This document shows, piece by piece, positions 7,373-15,174 of a DNA stretch of 42,645 nucleotides. The position numbers and the translations under genes were made by a program. The notes below the pieces were generated by a model. It saw only the letters and a list, made by a program, of their open reading frames with translations, did no database searches and was not told the DNA's origin. Source of the DNA: an uncultured bacterium (GTDB taxonomy: Bacteria > Cyanobacteriota > Vampirovibrionia > Gastranaerophilales > Gastranaerophilaceae). The DNA lies in assembly GCA_902766975.1 (NCBI GenBank), contig CACXFH010000122.1:1-42645 (forward strand). The letters run 5' to 3'. Within the stretch, counting starts at the first letter, position 1; every line of letters starts with the position of its first letter.

Positions 7373-8023
7373 ATGTCATCAAATCTGAATATATTTGACT
7401 ATATTTTTAAAAATAATATTTGGGGTGATAGTGAGAGCAAAAGCGGTTATGCCTCTAATTTTAAAAATACTCAAAGCATAAGGGCGTTTTTGCCTGAATT
7501 TATAGAGAAATATAAAATTAAATCTATTCTTGATGCTCCTTGCGGGGATATGTACTGGTTTTCTTTGATGAATATCAAAAATGTAAAATATTACGGTTTT
7601 GATATAGTCGATGACATTATAAAAATTAATAGAGAAAAATTTAAGAAAAACAGAAATTATAAATTTGAAACAAAAAATTTAATTACGGATGAATTACCTA
7701 AAGTAGATTTAATTTTTTGTCGCGATTTAATAATACATTTCCCTATCAGTACCGTTTATGAATTGATAAATAATTTTGTAAAAACTAAATCAAAATATTT
7801 AATGATAACTCAGCATATTTTAAAAAATAATTCTCATGTAATGAATGCGGATATAAATTTAGGTCAATTCGCTTTTAGAAGTCTTGTTGAACCTCCGTTC
7901 AATTTTCCAAATCCGAAAATGTTAATCCCCGAGGATTGGGATGATAAGAGTATTATGCGTTGTTTGGCATTGTATGACCTTAAAACTCTTGAATCGTTTT
8001 TATCCGATTCCGTAAAAAATTAA
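7373..8023 (+). CDS. Class I SAM-dependent methyltransferase
   Basis: A 216-residue Rossmann-type methyltransferase. Motif I is L-D-A-P-C-G-D-M-Y-W, in place of the usual G-x-G-x-G loop; this D-x-P-C-G-D form is found in a poorly characterised methyltransferase subgroup. The acidic ribose-binding end of strand 2 is the F-D-I-V-D-D segment. Strand 4 reads V-D-L-I-F-C-R-D-L-I-I-H-F. The substrate is unknown; RNA, protein and small molecules remain possible. A TTG at 7361 would open the frame earlier but lies inside the GGGAGG ribosome binding site (7363-7368), so ATG 7373 is the start. Its stop is 24 nt from the stop of the convergent rlmN. Confidence 0.82.
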   Translation: MSSNLNIFDYIFKNNIWGDSESKSGYASNFKNTQSIRAFLPEFIEKYKIKSILDAPCGDMYWFSLMNIKNVKYYGFDIVDDIIKINREKFKKNRNYKFETKNLITDELPKVDLIFCRDLIIHFPISTVYELINNFVKTKSKYLMITQHILKNNSHVMNADINLGQFAFRSLVEPPFNFPNPKMLIPEDWDDKSIMRCLALYDLKTLESFLSDSVKN

Positions 8024-8047
8024 AAACGTTAGTAATATGTTGCGCTA

Positions 8048-9085
8048 TTATTCTTTAGATTCAGTCCGGTTCACTTTTCCTCTGAGTTGTCCGCATGCAG
8101 CATCAATATCAGCCCCGCGTTCAAGTCTGACGGTAACTTTTTTGCCGGAATGCTCCATCAGATACTTAAATTTCATTATAGAATTATTTGATGGGCGCTC
8201 ATAATCGTTCTTTTCTGTAGGGTTGTAAGGAATTAAATTTATATTGCATTTTATATCTTTTAAATACGCTGCAAGTTCTTTTGCACTTTGCGCCGTATCA
8301 TTCAAATCTTTTATAAGTAAATATTCAACAGTAATTCTGCGTCCTGTTTTATCGGTATAGTTTTTCAGAGCTTTATGAAGATTATCCATCGGATACTTAT
8401 TTTCAATTTGCATTAATTTTGCTCGGATTTCGTGATTCGGGGCGTGAAGCGAAAGTGCCAGAGTAGATTGCATATCAAGCTGTGCAAGTTTATTTATCTG
8501 TGGAATTATTCCGGATGTCGAAATTGTCAGCCTTCTTGCTCCGATTTGAAAATCTTCATTAAAAATTTTCATTGCTTTTAATACGTTATCAAGATTCAAT
8601 AGCGGTTCCCCTTGTCCCATAAAGACAATATTCGTAACTTTTAATCCTGTATCACGTTGAATCATCAAAACTTGTTCGATAATTTCTTTGTAAGTTAAGT
8701 TTCTTATAAAACCTCTTTTGCCGGTCGCGCAGAATGAGCAATTTACTGCGCATCCGACCTGAGAACTTACGCAGGCAGTAAGATTTGCACGATTGTCAAA
8801 ACGCATCAATACGGTTTCTACGCATTCTCCATCAGGGTATTCAAGAAGATATTTTATAGTTCCGTCCGAGCTGACTTGTTTAATTTTTATTTTTGTATCT
8901 GAAACAGTTGCAATTTCTTTTAATTGATTTCTGAATTTTATTGATAAATCCGTCATTTCATCAATTTCTCTTACGGATTTTAAATAAATCCAGTTATGGA
9001 TTTGTCTTGCGCGGAATTTTGTCGCCCCAAGGGAGGATGTTAATTGTTCAATTTCTTCTAAATTTAATCCTGATAATATTTTCAT
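8048..9085 (-). CDS. rlmN: 23S rRNA A2503 / tRNA A37 C2-methyltransferase RlmN
   Basis: A radical SAM enzyme that methylates C2 of adenosine 2503 in 23S rRNA and adenosine 37 in some tRNAs. The 345-residue protein has normal length. The cluster-binding motif C-A-V-N-C-S-F-C gives cysteines 112, 116 and 119; the conserved G-Q-G-E-P and S-T-S-G segments follow. The C-terminal cysteine 331, in A-D-I-D-A-A-C-G-Q-L-R-G, is the residue that carries the methylene intermediate. The ATG lies two bases after the stop of the SMR exporter gene, so the two are almost certainly one transcript with coupled translation. Confidence 0.95.
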   Translation of the reverse strand: MKILSGLNLEEIEQLTSSLGATKFRARQIHNWIYLKSVREIDEMTDLSIKFRNQLKEIATVSDTKIKIKQVSSDGTIKYLLEYPDGECVETVLMRFDNRANLTACVSSQVGCAVNCSFCATGKRGFIRNLTYKEIIEQVLMIQRDTGLKVTNIVFMGQGEPLLNLDNVLKAMKIFNEDFQIGARRLTISTSGIIPQINKLAQLDMQSTLALSLHAPNHEIRAKLMQIENKYPMDNLHKALKNYTDKTGRRITVEYLLIKDLNDTAQSAKELAAYLKDIKCNINLIPYNPTEKNDYERPSNNSIMKFKYLMEHSGKKVTVRLERGADIDAACGQLRGKVNRTESKE

Positions 9086-9087
9086 TT

Positions 9088-9405
9088 TTAAGCCTCAAGT
9101 TTCAGCAGTACAACCCCTGCAATAATGAGTATAACTCCCAAAGCGCGCATAAGATTTAGAATATCGTGAAAAACAAGTACCCCGATAAGAAATGTGCAAG
9201 ACGCACCGATTCCTGTCCAGATTGCATAAGCCGTACCTATCGGGATTTGTTTCTGCGCAATATATAAAAATATGCCGCTTAATGCCATTGCTATTATGGC
9301 AAAAACTATCCAAAGTATCCTATATTGGCTGTTTGTTGCAATTTTTAATCCCAACGGCCAACCGACTTCAAATATTGATGCTATCAGTAAATATATCCAT
9401 TGCAT
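9088..9405 (-). CDS. Small multidrug resistance family exporter, SugE/Gdx-like
   Basis: A 105-residue protein with four transmembrane helices that works as an antiparallel dimer exchanging protons for a cation. Glutamate 13 in the first helix is the conserved coupling residue. The context E-V-G-W-P-L-G-L-K and the later G-T-A-Y-A-I-W-T-G-I-G-A match the SugE/Gdx branch, many of which export guanidinium, more closely than the EmrE multidrug branch. No guanidine riboswitch is visible upstream; the ATG instead has a TAACAT hexamer 6 nt before it, suggesting a leaderless message. It leads an operon with rlmN. Substrate assignment is by motif only. Confidence 0.85.
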   Translation of the reverse strand: MQWIYLLIASIFEVGWPLGLKIATNSQYRILWIVFAIIAMALSGIFLYIAQKQIPIGTAYAIWTGIGASCTFLIGVLVFHDILNLMRALGVILIIAGVVLLKLEA

Positions 9406-9411
9406 AAAATT

Positions 9412-9417
9412 ATGTTA
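9412..9417 (-). promoter_or_regulatory. -10 element of a leaderless SMR-rlmN transcript
   Basis: On the minus strand TAACAT ends exactly 6 nt before the ATG at 9405, with no ribosome binding site. The hexamer is only a 4/6 match to TATAAT. Confidence 0.4.
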
Positions 9418-9445
9418 TCACAAATATTTGAGAATATTAAGCTTG

Positions 9446-9474
9446 TTGCCCGGTTATAAAAAACATGGTATATT
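9446..9474 (+). promoter_or_regulatory. Promoter for the CpaE/MinD-like gene
   Basis: TTGCCC (9446-9451), a 17-nt spacer and TATATT (9469-9474). The start codon is 16 nt after the -10, giving a very short leader. Confidence 0.5.
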
Positions 9475-9489
9475 TGACATGTAGGTGCT

Positions 9490-10668
9490 ATGAAAAATAA
9501 AATTTCAGCTTATATCTTAACGGAAGAATTCTCAACATCGGAAGTTTTAAAGCTTTATTGCGGTGAATTTGATTTATTAGAGCCTGTAGTTTGTTCCGAT
9601 GAGCGTGATGCTTATTCAAAAATATCCGAATCTCCGGATTCTGTTTTAATAGTTGATTTTTCAGACAACAGGGCTCAAAAAACTGATTTAATCTCAAAAG
9701 TTTGCTCTAAATATCCTCAGTGTACAATTGTTGCTCTAAGTGACAATCCTTCGGTAAATTTGATTGTCGAAGTGATGCGTGCGGGAGCAAAAGAATTTTT
9801 ACCTGTTCCTGTTATAAAAAATGAATTTACGGATTGTATAAATAAAATCCTTGCAAATTCCGGTAAATCTGCCGTAAAAAATAAGTGTAAAATAATTTCC
9901 GTATTCTCTAATAAAGGGGGGATAGGTAAAACTTCGCTTGCAACAAATCTTGCACTTGAACTGGCAAAAATTACAAAAGAAAATATTGCTCTTATTGATT
10001 TGAATTTTCAAACGGGAGATATAACTACATTTCTTGATTTGAAGCCGTCATTCAATATTTCTTATATGCTTGAAAATATTGATAAAATCAATGAAACATT
10101 TTTATTAAGTACATTGGAACGTTATAAAAGAACAAGTCTATATGTCCTTGCTGATCCTCCGTATTTCAAGCAGGCAGATAATATAAAACCTTCTCAGATT
10201 ACAAAGTTGTTTGATACTTTAAAAGATACTTTTTCATATATCATTGTTGATGTAGAAGCAAGTTTCGAAGGCAAAAATATTGCTGCTCTTGATAATTCTG
10301 ATGTAATATTGCTTGTTACGGTAGCAAATTTGCCGGCTTTAAGAAATACCCAGAGATGTTTGGAATTGTTTGATAAACTTGGGTATGACTCGGACAAAAC
10401 AAAAATTGTTGTTAATCGTTATATGGAAAATGACGAAATTAAAGAGGATGACGTAAAAAAGGTTCTTTCAAAAGATGTTTTCTGGAAAATTCCGAATAAC
10501 TATTTTGCAATTATGAATGCGATAAATAAAGGAATTCCGGTAAGTGAAATAAATACATCGACAAATGTTGCCCAAAGTTATCGTGAACTGGCAAAATTTA
10601 TGTCCGATAATTTGTACAAAAGAAACCTTGAGCAGCGATATGAAAATATACTAAACAATTTACAATAA
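9490..10668 (+). CDS. CpaE/TadZ-like MinD-family ATPase with pseudo-receiver domain
   Basis: A 392-residue protein in two parts. Residues 1-120 resemble a receiver domain (V-L-I-V-D-F-S-D, then M-R-A-G-A-K-E-F-L-P-V-P where the receiver lysine-proline would be), and are probably not phosphorylated normally. Residues 130-370 are a ParA/MinD ATPase with the deviant Walker A loop K-G-G-I-G-K-T, an A-prime strand I-A-L-I-D-L-N and the Walker B-like Y-I-I-V-D-V. This arrangement is that of CpaE/TadZ, which positions pilus or secretion machinery at the pole or membrane. No other Tad pilus gene is in the window, so the cargo is open. It is followed 12 nt later by a small gene with a good ribosome binding site, indicating an operon. 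Confidence 0.82.
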   Translation: MKNKISAYILTEEFSTSEVLKLYCGEFDLLEPVVCSDERDAYSKISESPDSVLIVDFSDNRAQKTDLISKVCSKYPQCTIVALSDNPSVNLIVEVMRAGAKEFLPVPVIKNEFTDCINKILANSGKSAVKNKCKIISVFSNKGGIGKTSLATNLALELAKITKENIALIDLNFQTGDITTFLDLKPSFNISYMLENIDKINETFLLSTLERYKRTSLYVLADPPYFKQADNIKPSQITKLFDTLKDTFSYIIVDVEASFEGKNIAALDNSDVILLVTVANLPALRNTQRCLELFDKLGYDSDKTKIVVNRYMENDEIKEDDVKKVLSKDVFWKIPNNYFAIMNAINKGIPVSEINTSTNVAQSYRELAKFMSDNLYKRNLEQRYENILNNLQ

Positions 10669-10680
10669 AAAGGAGTCTGA

Positions 10681-11040
10681 ATGGGATTATCAAATATTTT
10701 TAAAAAGACATTATCGGTTGAAAGTGGCAAAGGTAGCGAGGAGGAAATTTTTGATTTTGAATTAGAGAAATCAATTGAGGATTCCGCAAAAGTAGAATCT
10801 TTAATCCCCAGCTTAAATGTAGTCATTAAGGAAGCCACAATATTTAAGGATTTAAAAGATGAGACCGTTGAAAAGATAAAAAATAACCCGTTTTGGAATG
10901 AATATTCTCCGCATTCCCAAGAAAAAATGGTAAGTAAGTATTTTGATAATAAAATCAAAAGAAGTAAATACCGCGATTTAAAGTACAGTCTGAACGATAA
11001 ACGAATTTTTATTGAAGATGTATTAAAATCAGTTGTCTAA
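10681..11040 (+). CDS. Unknown 119-aa partner of the CpaE-like ATPase
   Basis: A charged, mainly helical soluble protein of no family I can name. The N-terminus is M-G-L-S-N-I-F-K-K-T, which could be an amphipathic membrane-touching helix. A highly acidic stretch follows (E-E-E-I-F-D-F-E-L-E-K), then a basic C-terminal half with F-W-N-E-Y-S-P-H-S-Q-E-K-M. AAAAGGAG sits 5-7 nt upstream of the ATG, inside the 12-nt gap after the CpaE-like gene, so the two are co-transcribed. MinD/ParA ATPases usually act with a small activator or cargo adaptor; this protein is a natural candidate for that role, by position only. Confidence 0.72.
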   Translation: MGLSNIFKKTLSVESGKGSEEEIFDFELEKSIEDSAKVESLIPSLNVVIKEATIFKDLKDETVEKIKNNPFWNEYSPHSQEKMVSKYFDNKIKRSKYRDLKYSLNDKRIFIEDVLKSVV

Positions 11041-11055
11041 ATATTTTGTTTAAAA

Positions 11056-11067
11056 TATAATTTTCTT
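11056..11067 (+). promoter_or_regulatory. Promoter of a leaderless nanE transcript
   Basis: A perfect TATAAT (11056-11061) ends 6 nt before the nanE ATG. TTGTCT at 11033-11038 gives a -35 with 17-nt spacing. No ribosome binding site is present, so this is the best-supported leaderless promoter in the window. Confidence 0.65.
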
Positions 11068-11760
11068 ATGGAAAATGTTTTGGGCAAAATTAAAGGTACG
11101 GTTGTTGTTTCTGTTCAGGCTATGCCGTCGGAACCGTTGTATCTCGAAAAATGTATGGTTGCGATGATGAAAAGCGTTATAAACGGCGGAGCCGGCGGTT
11201 TGCGTGTTGCCGGTACAAGAGATATCGCAAATGCCAAGAAGCTTTTTAGCCTTCCGATTATCGGAATTACAAAACCCGATAAGATACCTTCAAATTTTAA
11301 AGAAATTGTATATATTACCCCAACAATAAAAGATGTAATAGATGTGATAAATGCGGGAGCAGATATTGTTGCATTTGACGGAACACAGAGAAAACGTCCG
11401 AATAACGAAAAATTGCCGGATTTGATAAAATATATTCACATAAAAAAGAAAGTTGCAATGGCAGATGTCAGTACTATAGAAGAAGGTTTAAAAGCACAAG
11501 AGTCAGGTGCCGATGTATTATCTACAACTTTGGCGGGTTATACATTAGAATCTGCATCCTCTCCTACTGATGCTCCCGATTTCAAGCTTCTTGAGGAATT
11601 GGTAAAGCAAACAAATTTACCCGTAATTTTGGAAGGTCGAATTTGGGAACCATGGCAAGTCGATAAAGCATTTGCACTGGGGGCTCACTCCGTAGTAATC
11701 GGCTCTGCAATTACAAGACCTCAATTAATCACTAAAAGATTTGTATTTAGAAATAAATAA
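11068..11760 (+). CDS. nanE: N-acetylmannosamine-6-phosphate 2-epimerase
   Basis: A TIM-barrel enzyme of 230 residues that converts N-acetylmannosamine 6-phosphate to N-acetylglucosamine 6-phosphate in sialic acid and amino sugar catabolism. It has the family signatures S-V-Q-A at the start, G-G-A-G-G-L-R near 40-46, G-I-T-K with the probable catalytic lysine 69, and L-E-G-R-I-W with glutamate 189. The phosphate-binding end V-V-I-G-S-A-I-T-R-P is intact. Downstream come a 57-residue ORF and a ROK kinase, the usual partner that makes the phosphorylated substrate. No sialate lyase (nanA) or transporter is in the window. A leaderless promoter lies directly upstream. Confidence 0.92.
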   Translation: MENVLGKIKGTVVVSVQAMPSEPLYLEKCMVAMMKSVINGGAGGLRVAGTRDIANAKKLFSLPIIGITKPDKIPSNFKEIVYITPTIKDVIDVINAGADIVAFDGTQRKRPNNEKLPDLIKYIHIKKKVAMADVSTIEEGLKAQESGADVLSTTLAGYTLESASSPTDAPDFKLLEELVKQTNLPVILEGRIWEPWQVDKAFALGAHSVVIGSAITRPQLITKRFVFRNK

Positions 11761-11772
11761 AGGGATACTAAA

Positions 11773-11946
11773 ATGAAAATATTTCCGATAAGACCGTTGT
11801 CAACTTTTGATAACATTAAGAATATATATAAGATTATTGAGCAAAGTTCTAAAAGTCCAAAAGCTCCCCGGTCTGATTTTGCAGCTTTTGATGCGACAAA
11901 AACATTAAGAAAAGGACGAAGTGTATGCGACATGCTCTCGGAATAG
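11773..11946 (+). CDS. Small ORF between nanE and the ROK kinase, 57 aa
   Basis: An open frame of 57 codons starts at an ATG 12 nt after the nanE stop, with AGGG about 8 nt upstream, and ends inside the ROK gene, overlapping its start by 22 nt in another frame. The product begins M-K-I-F-P-I-R-P-L and ends C-D-M-L-S-E; it is basic in the middle and has no membrane segment. I recognise no family. It fills the otherwise empty 164 nt between two functionally linked genes, and its translation would carry ribosomes to the ROK start. It could instead be a chance frame in spacer DNA, although the ribosome binding site and lack of stops favour a gene. Confidence 0.5.
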   Translation: MKIFPIRPLSTFDNIKNIYKIIEQSSKSPKAPRSDFAAFDATKTLRKGRSVCDMLSE

Positions 11947-12803
11947 ATGTAGGCGGAACAAAGATATACTCTGCTGTAATAGATGAAAACGGAAAAATTG
12001 TTTCAAATATCGAAAGGCACCCTACACCTGCGACATTTGAAGATATAAAAAATACTTTCAAAAACATTATAAAGGCTCATGAAAAAGATATTGACGTAAT
12101 TGCTTTTTCTACTTGCGGAGCGGTTAATAATGAGAATAATCATATTTTGGGCTCTACGGGCAACATTGCAAAAGGATACCCCGATATGCCCTTTACAGGG
12201 CTTTCTTCAAAACCTGTGTTTGTAGAAAATGATGCAAATTGTGCAGCGTGGGCAGAATATAAAATCGGGGCGTCAAAAGGAACAAAAGTATCTGTGATGT
12301 TAACATTAGGAACCGGTGTCGGCGGCGGTATAATTATCAATAATGAGCTTTTAAAAGGACAAAATGGCGCAGCAGGTGAAATGCATTTCAAAATGTATTG
12401 TGATAAACGCAGAAAATGTACTTGTGGGGGTTGGGATTGTTTTGAGATTTATGCTTCAGGCAAAGGTTTAAAAATTACAGCCGAAGAAATTTCTAAAAAT
12501 CCTGAAATTACGACTTATGATGTTATTGAAGGTGTCAATAATAACGACAGTATGATGATTGAAATTTTTAATAAATGGCAGGATGATATTACAAATGGCA
12601 TAATAGGATTGTCTAATATCTTCGATCCGGATTGTATCGTGTTATCAGGTTCAATGGCGGAGTTTGTCGATACCGAAAAAATACAAACTAATGCAAATAA
12701 AGAAATTATAACTACTCCGATTGAAGTTAAAAAGGCTCAGGCAGGTAATTATTCCGGCATGATAGGGGCAGCACTTCTTGCATTTGAAAAGGGGATAAAA
12801 TAG
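11925..12803 (+). CDS. nanK: ROK-family sugar kinase, probable N-acetylmannosamine kinase
   Basis: A 292-residue ROK kinase. The phosphate-1 loop is D-V-G-G-T-K (8-13); the catalytic aspartate is D103 in V-E-N-D-A-N-C; the adenosine-binding strand reads L-T-L-G-T-G-V-G-G-G. The ROK zinc site is present: H154 and cysteines 159, 165, 167 and 172 in a C-x5-C-x-C-x4-C arrangement, with G-E-M-H just before. ROK members phosphorylate glucose, N-acetylmannosamine, allose and others. The neighbouring nanE makes N-acetylmannosamine the most likely substrate, giving nanK by context. AAGGA is 7 nt upstream of the ATG. The next gene starts within its stop codon. Confidence 0.85.
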   Translation: MRHALGIDVGGTKIYSAVIDENGKIVSNIERHPTPATFEDIKNTFKNIIKAHEKDIDVIAFSTCGAVNNENNHILGSTGNIAKGYPDMPFTGLSSKPVFVENDANCAAWAEYKIGASKGTKVSVMLTLGTGVGGGIIINNELLKGQNGAAGEMHFKMYCDKRRKCTCGGWDCFEIYASGKGLKITAEEISKNPEITTYDVIEGVNNNDSMMIEIFNKWQDDITNGIIGLSNIFDPDCIVLSGSMAEFVDTEKIQTNANKEIITTPIEVKKAQAGNYSGMIGAALLAFEKGIK

Positions 12804-13024
12804 TGGGAAAATCAAAAGCAAGAATATTTCGAAAAGGTATAAATGACCAACTCCCCAAAATAAGTCGGAGTGATGCGATAAAATGTGCTGTTGAGTATCT
12901 GGAACAAGCCAAAATTTCTCAGGCAAAAAAATATATAACAATGTTCGGACTTGATGCTGAGGAACTCCTTGAAGCCGGTGCAAGTTATGAAGTCGTAGTC
13001 GCAATAAAGAACATTTTTACATAA
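12803..13024 (+). CDS. Unknown protein, 73 aa
   Basis: A small basic helical protein of unknown family, starting at a GTG whose G is the last base of the ROK stop codon, and ending in a TAATG overlap with the prenyltransferase. Such one-base overlaps on both sides show tight translational coupling, so the gene is very probably real. The N-terminus is strongly positive (G-K-S-K-A-R-I-F-R-K-G); the rest holds two or three helices with A-V-E-Y-L-E-Q-A-K and L-L-E-A-G-A-S-Y-E-V-V-V. No signal or membrane segment is present. Nothing visible ties it to sugar or quinone metabolism. Confidence 0.7.
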   Translation: MGKSKARIFRKGINDQLPKISRSDAIKCAVEYLEQAKISQAKKYITMFGLDAEELLEAGASYEVVVAIKNIFT

Positions 13025-13989
13025 TGAATATTATAGAAACAATAAAATTTTGGATAAATAATGCAAGACCCTATTCGGTTCCCATGACTTTTTTAAGCTG
13101 GCTTGTGGTTTTTTGTTTCAGTATAAAGCATGGCGGGAACATTTTATGCGGCTTAGTAGCTCTTATTGGAATTTTACTTGTCCATCTGGCTACAAACTTG
13201 TGTGATGATTATTTTGATTATCAGCGATTGTGCTGCGATGAAACTTATTTAAACAGCTCAAAAGAAATAAAATGCCGGTATTTGCGCAACGGTCAGGCAA
13301 CAATTAAAGATTTGCAAAAAGTCATAATATTTATGCTTTTGATTGCGGGAATTTGCGGTGTAGTTTTGTTTTATTTGTCCGGTTGGTATGTTTTATTATT
13401 TGCTCTTGCAGTTTTACCAATTGCGCTATTTTATTCGAAATTGTCAAGCAAAGGTTTTGGAGATGCCGCCGTTATATTGGCTTATGGTCCTTTGATGTTT
13501 GAAGGGGTCTTTTATGTTATGACAAAGCATCTTTCTTTTGATGTGCTTATTTTATCAGTTGCCTGTTCAATGTTTGTTAATGCCGTTTTGTATGCTCACA
13601 TGCTAATGGATTTTGATGAAGATATATGTTCGTCCAAGCGTACTTTATGCACGATTTTAAAAACTAAAAAAAGAGCTCTTAAATTCTTGTCAATATTTTA
13701 TATTATCGGCTATGTTTCTATCATTGTATTATCCGTCAAATCTGACAATTTATATTATTTAATTTCTCTGATAACTATCCCTTTGGTATTTGATTTGTTT
13801 TCTTTGTTAAAGTTGTATAACGAAGATAAATATGCAATTCCGTATGCCCAACCTTGGCATTATCCGCTTGAAAATTGGGAGAAGGTAAAACAAACTCAGA
13901 ATGCATCATTTTTCTTACGTTTTATGTTTGCCAGAAATATATCGACATGGTTCATGCTCTCTGTTTGTTTTTCTCTGATGATTTCATGA
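13024..13989 (+). CDS. UbiA-family prenyltransferase, MenA-like
   Basis: A 321-residue polytopic membrane enzyme with about eight or nine hydrophobic helices. The first aspartate-rich motif is N-L-C-D-D-Y-F-D (N-x-x-D-D-x-x-D form), which binds the prenyl diphosphate through magnesium. The second is D-F-D-E-D after an A-H-M-L-M segment. The family attaches prenyl chains to aromatic acceptors. N-A-R-P-Y-S at the start and the overall length resemble MenA (dihydroxynaphthoate prenyltransferase) more than UbiA or haem O synthase, but the acceptor is not fixed by sequence. No other quinone gene is in view. It is the last gene of the nanE run, coupled by TAATG. Confidence 0.78.
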   Translation: MNIIETIKFWINNARPYSVPMTFLSWLVVFCFSIKHGGNILCGLVALIGILLVHLATNLCDDYFDYQRLCCDETYLNSSKEIKCRYLRNGQATIKDLQKVIIFMLLIAGICGVVLFYLSGWYVLLFALAVLPIALFYSKLSSKGFGDAAVILAYGPLMFEGVFYVMTKHLSFDVLILSVACSMFVNAVLYAHMLMDFDEDICSSKRTLCTILKTKKRALKFLSIFYIIGYVSIIVLSVKSDNLYYLISLITIPLVFDLFSLLKLYNEDKYAIPYAQPWHYPLENWEKVKQTQNASFFLRFMFARNISTWFMLSVCFSLMIS

Positions 13990-14100
13990 ATTTTTATAGG
14001 TTTGTAACAGAATGTAAAGTTGAATTTTACTTCCTAAACCCCCTAATTGCAAGGGTTTCCAAAAATGATATATATTTATTATATAAAAATTAGCACTTTT

Positions 14101-14129
14101 TTGAATTGAAAATTGTTTATTAATATATA
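14101..14129 (+). promoter_or_regulatory. Candidate promoter for the ribbon-helix-helix gene
   Basis: TTGAAT (14101-14106), a 17-nt spacer and TATATA (14124-14129). An AAAAGGAG ribosome binding site follows before the ATG. Both hexamers are partial matches. Confidence 0.35.
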
Positions 14130-14164
14130 GGACAGAGTATATAACAAGTCGAAAAGGAGAATAT

Positions 14165-14353
14165 ATGGCAAGAGTTTTGATTTCTATGCCTGAGGAATTT
14201 TTGAACAGAATCGATCAGGTTGCAACCGGAGAAAACCGTTCAAGAAGTGAACTAATCAGAGAAGCATTGAGAACTTACATTTACAAACAAAGAATTAAAG
14301 AATCAACAAATTCAATAAAGAATGCTGATTTGTTAGAAAGTTTGTTGGGCTAG
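14165..14353 (+). CDS. Ribbon-helix-helix (CopG/MetJ-type) regulator, 62 aa
   Basis: A short DNA-binding protein. Residues 2-9 (A-R-V-L-I-S-M-P) form the strand that enters the major groove as a dimeric ribbon; the two helices follow, with R-S-R-S-E-L-I-R-E-A-L-R as the conserved centre. The rest is a helical tail. Such proteins are either antitoxins or free-standing repressors. No toxin gene lies on either side, since it is flanked by an intergenic region and an intrinsic terminator, so it is probably a solitary regulator. The AAAAGGAG ribosome binding site is strong. The target is unknown. Confidence 0.85.
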   Translation: MARVLISMPEEFLNRIDQVATGENRSRSELIREALRTYIYKQRIKESTNSIKNADLLESLLG

Positions 14354-14401
14354 CGTAATAGCGCAAAATCAATAGGTTATCGGATTTGGGAAACATATTA
14401 T

Positions 14402-14434
14402 AAAAGCCTCCGCTTGTCGGGGGCTTTTATATTA
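14402..14434 (+). terminator. Intrinsic terminator after the ribbon-helix-helix gene
   Basis: An 11-bp stem with one G-T wobble (arms 14402-14412 and 14418-14428) and a 5-nt loop; the T-run at 14425-14428 continues into an AT-rich tail. Confidence 0.8.
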
Positions 14435-14505
14435 TTAAAAAATAATAAATAATAAGTATTGATAAACAAAAATTATTTGCTATTATATACTCAAGGATAT
14501 ATAAA

Positions 14506-15174
14506 ATGGCAATTAATGTTACAGATACCTCAACATATTTCAGACAAATAGAAAACAGACACAAAAAATATAATATAAGGCGTTCAAGGCACTACGAACG
14601 CGAGGAGGAAATGTCTGACCGAGTCAAAGCGGGTGTTGGTGCGCTTTTGGGTACCGCAATTCCAATGGCTGTTATGATGAAAAAAAGAAGAATAAAAAAT
14701 CCGCTTAAATTAAAATATAATCTGCAAGACATGGTTGTGTTGTCGGCATCATCAATTGCAGGCGGCGTCGGAGTTGCAACTATAGGTGAGTCCAAAGCTG
14801 AAAACAAAAATCGACTCAAAGAAGGTGTTTTTCAATTTTTAAATGCTGCGGTTCCGACTTGGCTTGTTGGTGGAGCATTGAAACTTTGTGAAACTAGCAA
14901 ACATTACAATAATACATTGTCTAAAGTTGGTGCAATCGCAGGGGCTTTGATTTTTGGAATGTATGGTGCCGCGGAAGTTTCAAACAGAATTTTCGATCCT
15001 TATGATTTGCGTCCTGACAGGAATTTGAAACTTGTCGATTGCATTGCAAACGCAGATGATGCAATAGGAGCTTTAGTTCTGGCAAAATTCCCGTTGATAG
15101 AAAAATTACATCTTGAAAAAGCTTTGCCTGCTATTTATGCTTTGTGCGGCTACAGAGCAGGTAAAAGCAATTAA
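14506..15174 (+). CDS. Unknown polytopic membrane protein, 222 aa
   Basis: The first 40 residues are hydrophilic and arginine-rich (Y-N-I-R-R-S-R-H-Y-E-R-E-E-E). Four glycine/alanine-rich hydrophobic stretches follow at about 41-58, 76-94, 108-127 and 141-158. The C-terminal 60 residues (D-P-Y-D-L-R-P-D-R-N-L-K) are mainly soluble. I recognise no family; the style matches the other unknown membrane proteins nearby. AAGGAT lies about 9 nt before the ATG, and TATATACT upstream could be a -10. Its stop overlaps the stop of the convergent pnuC fusion by three bases in TTAA, leaving no room for a terminator. Confidence 0.72.
   Translation: MAINVTDTSTYFRQIENRHKKYNIRRSRHYEREEEMSDRVKAGVGALLGTAIPMAVMMKKRRIKNPLKLKYNLQDMVVLSASSIAGGVGVATIGESKAENKNRLKEGVFQFLNAAVPTWLVGGALKLCETSKHYNNTLSKVGAIAGALIFGMYGAAEVSNRIFDPYDLRPDRNLKLVDCIANADDAIGALVLAKFPLIEKLHLEKALPAIYALCGYRAGKSN

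Noticed and set aside
9088-9417. Guanidine riboswitch before the SugE/Gdx-like gene
   Set aside because: The -10 element lies 6 nt before the ATG, leaving no leader in which a riboswitch could sit.
10578-10958. 126-codon minus-strand frame across the CpaE-like gene end and its partner
   Set aside because: Antisense to two plus-strand genes with good starts; Ser/Phe/Leu-rich shadow composition.
12651-13004. 117-codon minus-strand frame opposite nanK and the 73-aa gene
   Set aside because: His/Leu/Phe-rich shadow of genes linked by one-base overlaps on the plus strand.
14165-14353. Toxin-antitoxin module around the ribbon-helix-helix gene
   Set aside because: No toxin-like gene on either side; a terminator follows directly.
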